Source: Bacteroidota bacterium
Lineage (GTDB): Bacteria > Bacteroidota > Bacteroidia > NS11-12g > UBA9320
Length of the DNA: 64,000 nucleotides
NCBI GenBank assembly: GCA_947468275.1
Contig: CANIKO010000004.1
Location: forward strand, 62,001 to 126,000
Direction of reading: 5' to 3'
Shown here: positions 43,823 to 53,651 of the stretch, one piece after another
Layout of the letters: each line of letters opens with the position of its first letter
How positions within the stretch are numbered: position 1 is the stretch's first letter
Notes under the pieces: model-generated
Told to the model about the DNA's origin: nothing
Database searches by the model: none
What the model saw: the letters and a program-made list of their open reading frames with translations, nothing else
Translations under genes and position numbers: made by a program

Positions 43823-44290
43823 TTACATTCCTGGGAAAATGGCTGCGCTAATTTTAGTCCACGGCCACGGAATATTAACCAATAAAATTAATAGACCTAC
43901 GGTAAACCAAATTAAAGCTTTTTTATGTTTGGCCAAGTCAGTCACAGCTTTTTTGGAAGCTATTCTACCATATTGAATTAGGGCAATGGCAATGATATTT
44001 CCTAATAAATGTTCCATTCCCCAATAGCGAATTTCAGGGTCTTTCATATTCGTTGCCATATCCGAAAATAGCGTGTATTTACCTAAATAAAAATATAGAA
44101 TAAATCCTAAGAGTAATTGAAGATGACAAAATAATACAAACAACATACCTGCTTTATTATCTTTGGATTCCCAAGTTCGTTTGCTATTTACCCCATTGAA
44201 AGCTAAATACATAGCCCAAACGCCAGTTAATAAAACAGCCCAACGCAGTATGTTGTGGGAATAATGAAGAATAGTATTAAAAATATCCAT
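43823..44290 (-). CDS. four-helix membrane protein, cytochrome-b-like
   Basis: 155 residues with four predicted membrane helices (about 10-30, 48-69, 92-110 and 124-145). Histidines in or near helices (LHYSHNILRW, VLFCHLQLLLG, GMEHLLGN, AKHKKALIW) recur in relatives that are sometimes labelled cytochrome b, which might bind haem. That is a label from memory, not proven. It ends in IPWPWTKISAAIFPGM. Confidence 0.65.
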   Translation of the reverse strand: MDIFNTILHYSHNILRWAVLLTGVWAMYLAFNGVNSKRTWESKDNKAGMLFVLFCHLQLLLGFILYFYLGKYTLFSDMATNMKDPEIRYWGMEHLLGNIIAIALIQYGRIASKKAVTDLAKHKKALIWFTVGLLILLVNIPWPWTKISAAIFPGM

Positions 44291-44431
44291 GTTTTTTTTT
44301 ATCCTTCAAAAATAAGGGAGAATGATGAATTATTTTAGTTATTAAAATTAAAGAAATAGATGGATTTTAATTTAAAAGGTAAATATAAACATAATAAAAT
44401 AAGATTAGAATGTTTGATATTTATCAGAGGG

Positions 44432-45301
44432 TTACTCTTTTCTGTAGAGCTGAGGGTTTTTAGCATCCTTAAAAAGATATTCATACCTCACCCAAAATCC
44501 TTTTTGAAGTTTAAAAAAATCATATGTTCCATCGGGAAGGTAGTATTGAAACATTCCCTTTTGCATAGGATTAGGAGGGATACTATTTGAAAAAACTATA
44601 ATATTTTCGTCCTTTTCGTAGCGCAAACTCATTACTGCTTCTTCGGCAAATGTAAAAATCATTCGACTTTGAATATCACCATCGTTATCAAAAACAGGGG
44701 CTCCAAATTTTGGTTGCCCAGCATCATCAAACCATAATACATCTATTATTTTCTTATTCAATTTTGCATCTTCGCCATCCCATCCAAGTAACAAATATTG
44801 GGTTTTCTTCTTGTGTTTAAAGGTATGAATTTGATAATACAATGCACCCATCCAATGTCTATTATCAAGAGTAGCATAGCTTGGATTATTTACAAAATTA
44901 CTGCTGTCGTATAACCCAAATATTTGAAAAGTATCTTTCACATTCATTTGAATTACCCCGAAATATAAGTATTTCGAGCTATCGAGCGGCAAATTCCAGG
45001 TGAAAATTCTAAATTTATTATCATCTGGTTTTATTATAGAAACTGTTTTTAGGCTTGAAAATGGATAATTAAATGAATTATTAATTTTTAAAGCTTTTTT
45101 AAGAGTTTGAATAAAATAATAGGTACTGGTAATTCGTGTGGTCTGATCTTCTCCATTTATAATGTTATTGCTCAACCCCTCTAATTCATATTCGTAATTT
45201 CGAATAGAATCAAAATTGGTGGTATCTTTTACACTTTTGGTTTTGGCAAAAGAATTAAATAAAGAGATAAGAAATAGTAATACTGTTATGAAGAATCTCA
45301 T
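44432..45301 (-). CDS. exported hypothetical protein
   Basis: 289 residues with a signal peptide (FFITVLLFLISLFNSFA). The mature part contains RIFTWNLPLDSSKYLYFGVI, HWMGALYYQIH and YLLLGWDGEDAKLNKKIIDV and looks like one soluble beta-rich domain. Similar uncharacterised proteins occur in Bacteroidota. It is 28 bp downstream of the exported gene at 45330-45992 on the same strand, so they may be co-expressed. Confidence 0.65.
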   Translation of the reverse strand: MRFFITVLLFLISLFNSFAKTKSVKDTTNFDSIRNYEYELEGLSNNIINGEDQTTRITSTYYFIQTLKKALKINNSFNYPFSSLKTVSIIKPDDNKFRIFTWNLPLDSSKYLYFGVIQMNVKDTFQIFGLYDSSNFVNNPSYATLDNRHWMGALYYQIHTFKHKKKTQYLLLGWDGEDAKLNKKIIDVLWFDDAGQPKFGAPVFDNDGDIQSRMIFTFAEEAVMSLRYEKDENIIVFSNSIPPNPMQKGMFQYYLPDGTYDFFKLQKGFWVRYEYLFKDAKNPQLYRKE

Positions 45302-45329
45302 TTTGATTTAAACGATAAAATTAATGAAT

Positions 45330-45992
45330 TTAGTGTCTTAAGTAGGCTCCTAAATTAAATCCATATGAATAAGGATGAAAATTAGGACTTCCGGAAATCT
45401 TTTTTAAATTGTTAAATTTTAAAATACTAGTTTGGAAAAATGGTGAAACCGACAGAATGTTCCCATTATTAAATTTCATTTCAACTAATATATTTGATCG
45501 GGATGAAATCCCCATTTTATTGAAAATAGAAAGTGATTTATTAATGAGAAACATGGGGTTTAAGGTTTGACAGAATTTTATGTTTACTCTATTTTTGTCT
45601 ACAATAGTATATGATAAACCACTATAGAAACTTGCATATTCTAATTTAACAATCAACGAATAATTAATTGTTTTCTGACTATCATTTAACGTTTCACCAT
45701 TTTCCGTAAATCCATAAGGAGTGAAGCCCATACCCAATAAAGGTTTAAATTTTCCAATATTTTTTTTAGAGAAGTAGGTAATATTAAAATCAAGAAAGTT
45801 GGTAGCTGTTTGAGTTTTAGGATACAATGGTCCATTCTTGGAACCAAGATCTAGAAATAATAGTTTATTATAAAGATCGCATCTTGCCAATCCTACACTT
45901 ACCATTACGTCACCCTTTAATTTAGCTTGAGATATGCCCGACTTACCAAATAAACTAAAGAAAATTAAGATTGCGATGTGCTTTAGTTTCAT
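45330..45992 (-). CDS. exported protein, probable outer-membrane beta-barrel
   Basis: 220 residues with a signal peptide (IAILIFFSLFGKSGISQA). Strand-like segments with alternating hydrophobics (NYSLIVKLEYASFYSGLSYT, VNIKFCQTLNPMF, GNILSVSPFFQTSILKF) and the end YSYGFNLGAYLRH suggest a small barrel. It starts 14 bp after the thiolase stop. No function assigned. Confidence 0.6.
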   Translation of the reverse strand: MKLKHIAILIFFSLFGKSGISQAKLKGDVMVSVGLARCDLYNKLLFLDLGSKNGPLYPKTQTATNFLDFNITYFSKKNIGKFKPLLGMGFTPYGFTENGETLNDSQKTINYSLIVKLEYASFYSGLSYTIVDKNRVNIKFCQTLNPMFLINKSLSIFNKMGISSRSNILVEMKFNNGNILSVSPFFQTSILKFNNLKKISGSPNFHPYSYGFNLGAYLRH

Positions 45993-46006
45993 TAAGCTTA
46001 TTAGCT

Positions 46007-47188
46007 TTAAACAATATTTTCAATTATCATAGCGCTAGAACCGCCGCCGCCATTGCAAATAGCAGCACCACCAAACGTGCCATTGTTTTGTTTCAAAACA
46101 TTTATAAGGGTAACAATAACTCTTGCTCCAGAGCAACCCAATGGATGCCCCAAAGAAACCGCTCCGCCGTTTACATTTACTTTGTCAGAATCTAATCCTA
46201 ATAAATAATTATTGGCTAACCCAACTACGGCAAAAGCTTCGTTAAATTCAAAGAAATCAATGTCAGTAATTGCTATTCCCGCTCTTTCTGCTGCTTTAGG
46301 TATTGCAAGAGAAGGAGAGGTAGTAAACCATTCAGGAGCTTGCGCAGCGTCTGCAAATCCAGCGATTTTAGCGAGTGGTGTTAACCCCAATTGTTCCATT
46401 TTACTTTTACTCATTAATACCAATGCAGCTGCACCGTCATTCATAGTACTTGCATTTGCAGCCGTTATAGTTCCATCTTTTTTAAATACAGGATTAAGTC
46501 CAGGGATTTTATCAAACTTTACATTTTTGTATTCTTCGTCTTCTGAAAAAATAATTGGGTCACCTTTGCGTTGGGGAATTTCAACAGGAACTACCTCTTC
46601 TTTGAAATTACCTGCTGCCCATGCTGCAGCCGAACGTTTATAGGATTCAATTGCAAAGTTGTCTTGTTGTTCGCGTGTAATACCATATTTTTCTGCGCAC
46701 AACTCGGCACAATTACCCATCATTTGTTGGTCATAAACGTTTAGTAAACCATCGTTTTGCAATCCATCAATTACATTTACATTGCCATATTTATAACCTG
46801 AACGTGACCCCATTAAATAATGTGGTACCATACTCATATTTTCCATTCCGCCTGCTACTACTACATCTGCTTGTCCTAACATTATGGCTTGTGCTCCATA
46901 AGCAATAGACTTCATGCCGCTTGCACACACCTTGTTAATAGTTGTACAAATGACGCTATCAGGTAAACCTGCAAAAATAGCAGCTTGGCGGGCAGGAGCT
47001 TGACCAACACCGGCCTGCAATACACAACCCATTACAACTTCATTTACTTCATTTGGGTTTAAGCCAATTTTAGCTAAAGCGCCTTTAATAGCTGCAGCAC
47101 CCAATTTAGGAGCAGGAACAGAGGATAAACTTCCCATAAAACTTCCGATAGGAGTACGAACGGCTGATACGATATATACGTCTTGCAT
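46007..47188 (-). CDS. acetyl-CoA C-acetyltransferase (thiolase)
   Basis: 393 residues, full length. The nucleophilic Cys88 is in [10 protein letters not shown], His348 in [12 protein letters not shown] and the second Cys378 in [13 protein letters not shown]. It condenses two acetyl-CoA or cleaves 3-ketoacyl-CoA. The motif set and length fit biosynthetic or short-chain thiolases. Possible uses are isoprenoid-independent ketone or fatty-acid metabolism; an acyl-CoA dehydrogenase exists at 21411 but is not linked. Confidence 0.95.
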   Translation of the reverse strand: MQDVYIVSAVRTPIGSFMGSLSSVPAPKLGAAAIKGALAKIGLNPNEVNEVVMGCVLQAGVGQAPARQAAIFAGLPDSVICTTINKVCASGMKSIAYGAQAIMLGQADVVVAGGMENMSMVPHYLMGSRSGYKYGNVNVIDGLQNDGLLNVYDQQMMGNCAELCAEKYGITREQQDNFAIESYKRSAAAWAAGNFKEEVVPVEIPQRKGDPIIFSEDEEYKNVKFDKIPGLNPVFKKDGTITAANASTMNDGAAALVLMSKSKMEQLGLTPLAKIAGFADAAQAPEWFTTSPSLAIPKAAERAGIAITDIDFFEFNEAFAVVGLANNYLLGLDSDKVNVNGGAVSLGHPLGCSGARVIVTLINVLKQNNGTFGGAAICNGGGGSSAMIIENIV

Positions 47189-47263
47189 TTTCTTTTAAAA
47201 TTTGACGCGAAGTTAAGTTTAAGGAAGGAGGTATTCAAAAAATATTTAACTCAGTAAACTCAA

Positions 47264-47992
47264 TTACCTCTTCAAATCATATTTTATTCCGAGTGTAAAC
47301 ATCGGGGCAAAACCATTGGAACTGAAAACTGCTTTTTTATAATTAATATTTGTCCCCAAAACATAATTCACATCCACTTTGGTTAGTTCACTTAGCCCTG
47401 CCACAAATGCTAAATTGGCTACCAAATTAATGTCTTTATTCATGGCGTAATAAAGTTTAGTTCCCGCACCAATTAAGATGGCACTTCCAGTTAATCCATA
47501 GGTTTTAATTTTGATATCAATGCTTTGAGGACCATTAGTAGTTTTTATTTCACGGCTTCTCTGTAAAATAACGTCATATGGATTTTTAGATCCAATAAGT
47601 AGTGAAATTCCAAAAGTATTAATCCATGAAAATCTAGAGTTTATTTTTTTTGTTAAATAAACCACATTTAGAAAAAGCCGATTGCTTCGCATGACACTAA
47701 CCAGTTCACGGTTAGAGAAAATTAGTCCACTATCTCCGTTTACCTTAAAGTTTAGTTTGTAATTATTAGTAGCCAAACCTAATTCCCACGCCAATTTTTT
47801 ATTTATAAAAGGATGTCCATAGGATATAAATGCTGTAGCACCCAAATCAAAATTTCTTTGAAATACGTTTTCAGGTTGTTTAATTTTAAATACGTCATAT
47901 TTAGTTCCCAAGCCGAATTCTAAATACCCGCCTTGGGCCTTTAAAATAAAAGAGGATATGAGTAGAAGAGCAATGAGGCTGATTCGTTTCAT
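47264..47992 (-). CDS. exported beta-barrel-like protein coupled to rnhB
   Basis: Started at the second methionine (47992), the start overlaps the rnhB stop as ATGA; the first methionine (47998) would add two residues. Signal peptide MKRISLIALLLISSFILKAQ. The mature protein has strand pairs (YLEFGLGTKYDVF, GATAFISYGHPF, LFLNVVYLTKK, VNLAFVAG-like, FTLGIKYDLKR) and a barrel-type C-terminus. The ATGA overlap implies translational coupling, although no functional link to RNase HII is apparent. Confidence 0.65.
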   Translation of the reverse strand: MKRISLIALLLISSFILKAQGGYLEFGLGTKYDVFKIKQPENVFQRNFDLGATAFISYGHPFINKKLAWELGLATNNYKLNFKVNGDSGLIFSNRELVSVMRSNRLFLNVVYLTKKINSRFSWINTFGISLLIGSKNPYDVILQRSREIKTTNGPQSIDIKIKTYGLTGSAILIGAGTKLYYAMNKDINLVANLAFVAGLSELTKVDVNYVLGTNINYKKAVFSSNGFAPMFTLGIKYDLKR

Positions 47993-48603
47993 AAACATTT
48001 ATTTTGAAAAAGGGAATATTGAAGTAATGATTTTACATGAAAAGAACGGCGGTGGTAAGGGGTAAGCCCATAATTTTTTATAGCTTCCACATGTGCTTTG
48101 GTTCCATATCCTTTATTTCCTTCCCAGTTGTATTCAGGATATTCAGAGTGAAGTTTTTTCATCCAATCATCTCTATATGTTTTGGCCAAAATAGAGGCCG
48201 CGGCAATGTTCATATAAGTATTATCACCTTTTACCACCGTTTTATGAGGGATTTTACGATAAGGCAAAAAGTAGTTTCCATCTACAACCAAATGTCCGGG
48301 TTTTGTGCTAAGTCCCTTTATAGATAAGTGCATGGCCTTAATCGAGGCTTTTAAAATATTTATACTGTCAATTGTTTTTTCATCCACTAGATTTACTGAA
48401 AAACTTACGGCATTTTTTTCAATATCTCTTTGTAAAAGTTCACGCTGTTTATGGTTTAATGTTTTAGAGTCGCGTAATAATAAATGGCGATAATCGGCAG
48501 GTAAAATAACCGCTGCGGCAAACACTGGCCCAGCAAGGCAGCCTCTTCCAGCTTCGTCCAATCCAGCTTCAAAACAATCTTTTTTATAACAACACTCCAG
48601 CAC
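47989..48603 (-). CDS. rnhB: ribonuclease HII
   Basis: 204 residues. It cleaves RNA in RNA-DNA hybrids and single ribonucleotides in DNA. Acidic active-site residues Asp16 and Glu17 are in AGLDEAGRGCLAGP, with a further Asp in LVVDGNYF and AAASILAKTYRDDWM. The start is unusual in that the protein begins MLECCYKKDC with three Cys. The barrel gene downstream overlaps its stop. Confidence 0.95.
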   Translation of the reverse strand: MLECCYKKDCFEAGLDEAGRGCLAGPVFAAAVILPADYRHLLLRDSKTLNHKQRELLQRDIEKNAVSFSVNLVDEKTIDSINILKASIKAMHLSIKGLSTKPGHLVVDGNYFLPYRKIPHKTVVKGDNTYMNIAAASILAKTYRDDWMKKLHSEYPEYNWEGNKGYGTKAHVEAIKNYGLTPYHRRSFHVKSLLQYSLFQNKCL

Positions 48604-48666
48604 AGGGTAAAAATAATGTTAATTTGCAGGCAAATAAACCAAATTAAAACGCGAGGCAAAAAATTA

Positions 48667-49398
48667 ATGTACAAATACAGGGATACATTTTACAAACGAT
48701 ACTTTAGTAGTCAGGTAGGCAAAGCTGATCCAGCTGCTTTTAAAGCAGTTTTTGAAGAACAGAAATGGTTTTTTAGCCACGAAATTCTTCCTCATTTTTC
48801 ATCCGTAAAAACTATTAAAATACTTGATATTGGTTGTGGAAATGGCTCATTATTAGCTGCTGCCAAAGAAAATGGTTATACCAATGTTTCGGGTATAGAT
48901 ATAAGCCCAGAGCAGGTAGAAATAGCCAATAAATTAGGCGTAACCGAAGTGAGACAAGGAAACCTCAATGATTTAATAAATGCAGGAAATGAAACATTTG
49001 ATTTGATAAGTGGCATGGATATTATTGAGCATTTTTCAAAAGATGAATTGACGGATTTAGTTACAAACCTTAAGAAAATTTTAAATCCAGGAGGAATGTT
49101 GATTTTCCGCACCCCAAATATGGATGCTCCTATTAGTTCTGTTTTTTCGTATGGGGATTTTACACATGAATGTTTGCTAAATAAAAGTTCGGCTTTGCAA
49201 TTGATGAAATCGTGCGGATATACTAACGCTGAAGTTTCAGCAAGTATGTTGAAGGTTAAAAACCCTATCAAAGAGTTAGTGAGAAAATTGTTGTGGTCTT
49301 CTTTAGTTCTAAATCTTAAAATAACCTTGTTTGCATCAGGGAGAACCTGGCATCAGGTTGTTTTTACACCTAATATTATTATAAAAGGAATAAATTAA
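48667..49398 (+). CDS. SAM-dependent methyltransferase
   Basis: 243 residues from the ATG at 48667 (a longer form from 48616 is possible but adds basic, unconserved residues). Class I fold: motif I is ILDIGCGNGSLLAAA (about residues 51-65), followed by GIDISPEQVEIAN, GMDIIEHFSKDEL and LNPGGMLIFRTPN. The MYKYRDTFYKRYFSSQ start and the IIEHF loop resemble methyltransferases of glycan or lipid head group synthesis. The substrate is unknown. It is divergent from rnhB with 63 bp between. Confidence 0.85.
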   Translation: MYKYRDTFYKRYFSSQVGKADPAAFKAVFEEQKWFFSHEILPHFSSVKTIKILDIGCGNGSLLAAAKENGYTNVSGIDISPEQVEIANKLGVTEVRQGNLNDLINAGNETFDLISGMDIIEHFSKDELTDLVTNLKKILNPGGMLIFRTPNMDAPISSVFSYGDFTHECLLNKSSALQLMKSCGYTNAEVSASMLKVKNPIKELVRKLLWSSLVLNLKITLFASGRTWHQVVFTPNIIIKGIN

Positions 49399-49401
49399 TT
49401 T

Positions 49402-49438
49402 TTAACTTTATCAAAGTTTGGAAATTTGGTAGAGTTAA
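49402..49438. terminator. AT-rich hairpin between convergent genes
   Basis: TTAACTTTATCAAA (49402-49415) pairs with TTTGGTAGAGTTAA (49425-49438), with two G-T wobble positions, between the methyltransferase gene (plus) and ftsE (minus). Likely bidirectional termination. Confidence 0.5.
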
Positions 49439-49451
49439 ACAATAAGAAGTG

Positions 49452-50138
49452 CTACCCAACAAACCTTACTTCTTCAACATTTCCTTCTTCGCAGCGGTAT
49501 ATTTTACCAGGAAATTTATTAATTATCCGATAATCATGGGTCGCTATTAAAATGGCTGTGCCTTTGTCGCAAATATTTTTTAACAATAGCATTATATCGT
49601 CAGTTACGGTTGGGTCGAGATTTCCTGTAGGTTCATCTGCTAATATTACTTCAGGTTTATTTAAAATAGCACGTGCAATAACCAAACGTTGCTGCTCACC
49701 ACCAGATAATTCATACACCATTTTAAACCCTTTGCTACCCATTCCAACGAGGTTTAGTACTTCGTTAATTCTAGATTCAATTTCAGTTTTCTTTGTCCAA
49801 CCAGTTGATTTAAGTACAAAGTATAAATTTTGGTAAACGTTGCGGTCACTTAGTAAATTAAAATCTTGAAAAACGATGCCTAGTTTGCGCCGGAAGTATG
49901 GAATATCCTTTCGTTTTACTTTTTTTAAATCATAACCAGCCACTTCGCCTTTTCCTTCCTTAAGCGGTAATTCGGAATAGAGTGTTTTTAGTAAACTGCT
50001 TTTGCCGCTACCAGTTTTACCTACTAAATATACCAATTCACCACTTGAAACATTTAGGTCAACGCTTTGTAGAATCAGATTTTGATTCTGAAAAATAATG
50101 GCATTATCTAATTGTATAACAGGTTTTGCGTCAAACAT
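49452..50138 (-). CDS. ftsE: FtsE-like ABC transporter ATP-binding protein
   Basis: 228 residues. Walker A GKTGSGKSSL (about 40-49), Q-loop IVFQDFNLL, signature LSGGEQQRL, Walker B VILADEPTGNLD and the H-loop ATHDYR. The order and the FtsE-type context LYSELPLKEGKGEVAGYDL point to the division ATPase that, with FtsX, activates peptidoglycan hydrolases. No ftsX is adjacent. It follows aroC by 46 bp. Confidence 0.88.
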   Translation of the reverse strand: MFDAKPVIQLDNAIIFQNQNLILQSVDLNVSSGELVYLVGKTGSGKSSLLKTLYSELPLKEGKGEVAGYDLKKVKRKDIPYFRRKLGIVFQDFNLLSDRNVYQNLYFVLKSTGWTKKTEIESRINEVLNLVGMGSKGFKMVYELSGGEQQRLVIARAILNKPEVILADEPTGNLDPTVTDDIMLLLKNICDKGTAILIATHDYRIINKFPGKIYRCEEGNVEEVRFVG

Positions 50139-50184
50139 AAATTCAAACCAACGTGTTTAAAATTGCAAGTACAAACATTGTTTT

Positions 50185-51258
50185 CTACAGACTGTATGCC
50201 TTTTGAAGCAATATTAAATCAGCCAAAACCAAGGCAGACATTGCTTCCACTATAGGAACAGCGCGGGGAAGCACACATGGGTCGTGGCGACCTTTAGCTT
50301 CTAAAGTAGTTTCATTGCCGGCTATATCCACAGATTTTTGAGACTTTAAAATGGAAGCCGTCGGCTTAAAAACGGTTTCAAAATAAATATCTTCTCCATT
50401 ACTTATGCCACCTTGTATTCCTCCTGAGTGATTGGTGGATGTTCTAGTTTTTCCTTCTTTCTTTATAAATGTATCATTCATTTCGGAACCTTTAAAATTT
50501 ACCGAATTAAATCCTTCACCAAATTGAATGCCTTTCACAGCATTAATACTCATGATGGCTTGCGCCAATTTAGCATTTAATTTGTCAAAAATGGGCTCTC
50601 CCAATCCAATTGGGCAATTGGCAATAATGCATGATATTATTCCCCCTAAACTATCACCTTCATTTTTGGCTTTTAAAATTTCTTGTTCCATAATTGCTGC
50701 CGTTTCGGGATGGGGGCATCGAACCTTGTTTTTTTCTATCTCATCAAAATTTAATTCAGAGTAAGGTATTGTTAGAGTTATGTGATGAATTTGTTTTACA
50801 TAGGCAGTAATTGAAATACCGTATTTTTTTAACAATAATTTTGCTATGGCACCTGCAGCCACCCATCCGGCTGTAACTCTAGCTGACGAGCGGCCACCGC
50901 CTCTGTAATCACGAATTCCATATTTGCTTTGATACGTGAAATCTGCATGAGAAGGTCGATAAACATCTTTAATAGGTTCGTAATCTGCTGGGTTTGAATC
51001 GTTATTTTTTATTAATAAAGTAATAGGAGCACCAGTTGATTTGCCTTCAAAAACACCCGAAAGAATTTCCACTATATCTATCTCATTTCTTTCAGTAGTA
51101 ATAGTTGATTGCCCCGGACGACGCTTATTTAATTCTTCTTGAATAAATTCTATATCAATTTCTAACAGTGAAGGACAACCATCAATTATAACACCAATTG
51201 CCGGGCCATGAGATTCACCAAAGGATGTAATTTTAAAAAGATTTCCTAACGAATTCAT
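50185..51258 (-). CDS. aroC: chorismate synthase
   Basis: 357 residues. It makes chorismate from 5-enolpyruvylshikimate-3-phosphate using reduced FMN. Motifs: FGESHGPAIGVIIDG (start), RPSHADFTYQSKYGIRDYRG, GRSSARVTAGWVAAGAIAK, and GRHDPCVLPRAVPIVEAMSA near the end. Last of three shikimate genes, 68 bp after aroA. Confidence 0.97.
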   Translation of the reverse strand: MNSLGNLFKITSFGESHGPAIGVIIDGCPSLLEIDIEFIQEELNKRRPGQSTITTERNEIDIVEILSGVFEGKSTGAPITLLIKNNDSNPADYEPIKDVYRPSHADFTYQSKYGIRDYRGGGRSSARVTAGWVAAGAIAKLLLKKYGISITAYVKQIHHITLTIPYSELNFDEIEKNKVRCPHPETAAIMEQEILKAKNEGDSLGGIISCIIANCPIGLGEPIFDKLNAKLAQAIMSINAVKGIQFGEGFNSVNFKGSEMNDTFIKKEGKTRTSTNHSGGIQGGISNGEDIYFETVFKPTASILKSQKSVDIAGNETTLEAKGRHDPCVLPRAVPIVEAMSALVLADLILLQKAYSL

Positions 51259-51326
51259 TTAATTAATTTTTTAAATCTATTTTTTAATTAGCGGTATAAT
51301 CTTTGCTTTGATTATTTGCAAATATA

Positions 51327-52535
51327 CTATGAATCAGTGAGTTTAAGATGCTCCCAAAAATCAGGATATGATTTATTTGTAGCGTCTAAATTTTCCATTT
51401 TAATAGGTTTTATAAAAGCTAAACACGCGAAAGCCATCGCAATTCTGTGGTCATCATAGTTATCAAAAAGTGTATTTTCATGTAACTCAAAATTTGAAGC
51501 ATTTAAAGACCATTTGCCATTATCCTCTATTAAATCGACTCCACATTTTTTCAATTCGGTTTGCAAAGCATATGTTCGGTTGCTTTCCTTTATTTTTAAA
51601 GATTCAAGACCAACAAACGTTGCCTTTTTCTTTTCGATGGAAAGTAAAACTATAATGGAAGGAGCAAGGTCAGGATAATTGGTAAAATCCCAATACGAAT
51701 TTTCTATTATTGGTAAGGGGGCCTTCTCGAGCAAAAGTCCATCATTTAATTCTGCAATATTCAATCCAAGCCTTTGAGCCCAAGAAGCCAAAACTGAATC
51801 TCCCTGAACACTTTGCGTTTTTAATCGTTTAAATAACGCCTTTCCGTTCTTGCTTAAAGCAATTATTTGAAACCAAAATGCAACAGCGGACCAATCTGAT
51901 TCTATTTCCATCGATGTGGATTCAGTTTTTTTAGACCAGGGTTCTGTAACAATTATATTATTACTGAATTGGACATCAAATCCCAAATTTTGCATCAATT
52001 TTACCGTCATTTCAATATACGGTTTGGATGAAATTTTACCTTCAATAATTATTTCCAGACCATTCCCCAACTTTGGTCCAATCATTGTTAAGGCTGAAAT
52101 AAACTGACTACTTGTACCTCCATTAATTTTAACTGAACCACCCTTTGTCAATCCTCCAAAAATTTTAATAGGAGGAAAGCTTTTCTTATCCAAATATTCA
52201 ATTCCTGCACCTAAATCTATTAATGAATTTACCAATTCCTTAATAGGTCGGATTTGCATTCTTCGACTTCCTGTAAGTGTTACCGTTTCATTTCTTACCG
52301 AAAAATAAGCTGTTAAAAAACGAAACACCGTTCCCGCATTTTCGCAATCTAGAACATCGTTTTTGCTCTTCAAAAGCTTTTGCAAAAGCACACTGTCGCC
52401 TGAATTGGAAGGATTGGATATTTCTAGATTTAAACTATAAAGCGTATTCAAAATCATAACCCGATTATGAATACTTTTTGATGCAGGTAAATCTATTTCG
52501 ATATTAAAATCTTTCGGACTAAAGAAAAGATTCAT
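51327..52535 (-). CDS. aroA: 5-enolpyruvylshikimate-3-phosphate synthase
   Basis: 402 residues, shorter than many AroA proteins (about 430). Motifs: LPASKSIHNR (shikimate-3-phosphate binding), ENAGTVFRFLTAY (the NAGT loop), GSRRMQIRPI, and NYDDHRIAMAFA with the conserved Asp/His/Arg near the end. The substrate-binding residues look present, so it should be active. It starts 6 bp after aroB stops. Confidence 0.93.
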   Translation of the reverse strand: MNLFFSPKDFNIEIDLPASKSIHNRVMILNTLYSLNLEISNPSNSGDSVLLQKLLKSKNDVLDCENAGTVFRFLTAYFSVRNETVTLTGSRRMQIRPIKELVNSLIDLGAGIEYLDKKSFPPIKIFGGLTKGGSVKINGGTSSQFISALTMIGPKLGNGLEIIIEGKISSKPYIEMTVKLMQNLGFDVQFSNNIIVTEPWSKKTESTSMEIESDWSAVAFWFQIIALSKNGKALFKRLKTQSVQGDSVLASWAQRLGLNIAELNDGLLLEKAPLPIIENSYWDFTNYPDLAPSIIVLLSIEKKKATFVGLESLKIKESNRTYALQTELKKCGVDLIEDNGKWSLNASNFELHENTLFDNYDDHRIAMAFACLAFIKPIKMENLDATNKSYPDFWEHLKLTDS

Positions 52536-52541
52536 ATATAA

Positions 52542-53567
52542 TTAAGAATTATAGAATGAAAGACTTTCAACAACATCCTTAATAGTAATATCATTATCAA
52601 AACTAGCTTCACCTGTTTTATCTAAAAAGACACATTTAACTATTTGATCCTTATTTTTTTTATCTTTTAAGGTTAAATGTGCAATTTCATCTATTTCATT
52701 TGCAGAAAAGGGAATTCTATTAAAAATATTATCAATGGAAAAGATGATTTCTTGAGATTCAGCCAAATCCAATTTACCTATTGTATGACTCAAAAAGGTT
52801 TCACAAATCATTCCCGCTGAAACAAAATGGCCATGAGGAAGATTTGAATTAATAAAATGAGATTCAAGCGCATGTCCAATGGTATGACCAAAATTCAGTA
52901 ATTTTCTTTTGCCAATTTCCTTGAAATCCTTTGAAACAATATTGTCTTTCAGTGCAACGGATTTTTTTATTAATTCTGTAAAATGAATTATTTCAAAATT
53001 ACTAAATTCAAGATCCATTGAAGTTAGCTGCTTGAAGTATTGTTTATCGGCTATTAGGCCATGTTTCAACATTTCGGCAAATCCTGATTGTATTTGACTT
53101 ACAGATAAAGTCTTTAAAAATTTAGGCAAAATATAAATGGCCTCCGGCTCTGAAAATGTCCCTATATAATTTTTTAAACCGTTAAAATTAATACCAGTTT
53201 TTCCTCCATTGGCGGCATCTACCATTCCCATTAAAGTCGTAGGAATATTAATAAAATTTATTCCGCGATTGTAAGTAGCAGCAGCCAAACCACCAATATC
53301 TGTAATTACACCTCCACCAATATTTATGAGAGTTGTATTTCTGTCGGCATTGGCTAACAAAAGTTTATTCCAAATAAGATTTAATGAAAAAGTAGATTTG
53401 TTATTTTCACCTGGGGGTATAGATATTAAGGGAATAACAGGGTTTAAATTTAATAATGGCAAACAAGATATTTCTGTGTTTTGATCACAAAGGATAATGA
53501 TATTTGAATAATCATTTAAAATACCACTGAGTAGTTTACTATCGTTTATAAATTCAGCTTGGTTCAC
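52542..53567 (-). CDS. aroB: 3-dehydroquinate synthase
   Basis: 341 residues. NAD+ site GGGVITDIGGLAAATYNRG, substrate segment TTLMGMVDAANGGKTGINF, and metal ligands in FAEMLKHGLI, FGHTIGHALE and LPHGHFVSAG. First gene of aroB-aroA-aroC-ftsE. It catalyses the second step of the shikimate pathway. Confidence 0.95.
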   Translation of the reverse strand: MNQAEFINDSKLLSGILNDYSNIIILCDQNTEISCLPLLNLNPVIPLISIPPGENNKSTFSLNLIWNKLLLANADRNTTLINIGGGVITDIGGLAAATYNRGINFINIPTTLMGMVDAANGGKTGINFNGLKNYIGTFSEPEAIYILPKFLKTLSVSQIQSGFAEMLKHGLIADKQYFKQLTSMDLEFSNFEIIHFTELIKKSVALKDNIVSKDFKEIGKRKLLNFGHTIGHALESHFINSNLPHGHFVSAGMICETFLSHTIGKLDLAESQEIIFSIDNIFNRIPFSANEIDEIAHLTLKDKKNKDQIVKCVFLDKTGEASFDNDITIKDVVESLSFYNS

Positions 53568-53651
53568 ACTTCAAAAAAAAGAATTCAAATTTACTTTATA
53601 ATATTAATTTCTTTTTTAATATTTTCGTATTGACAAACCTAGGATTATCTT

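Noticed and set aside
46212-46643. 143-codon plus-strand frame rich in Ala and Ser
   Set aside because: It is the mirror of the thiolase coding sequence and has no family signature.
48876-49271. 131-codon minus-strand frame
   Set aside because: Antisense shadow of the methyltransferase, whose SAM-binding motifs are clear.
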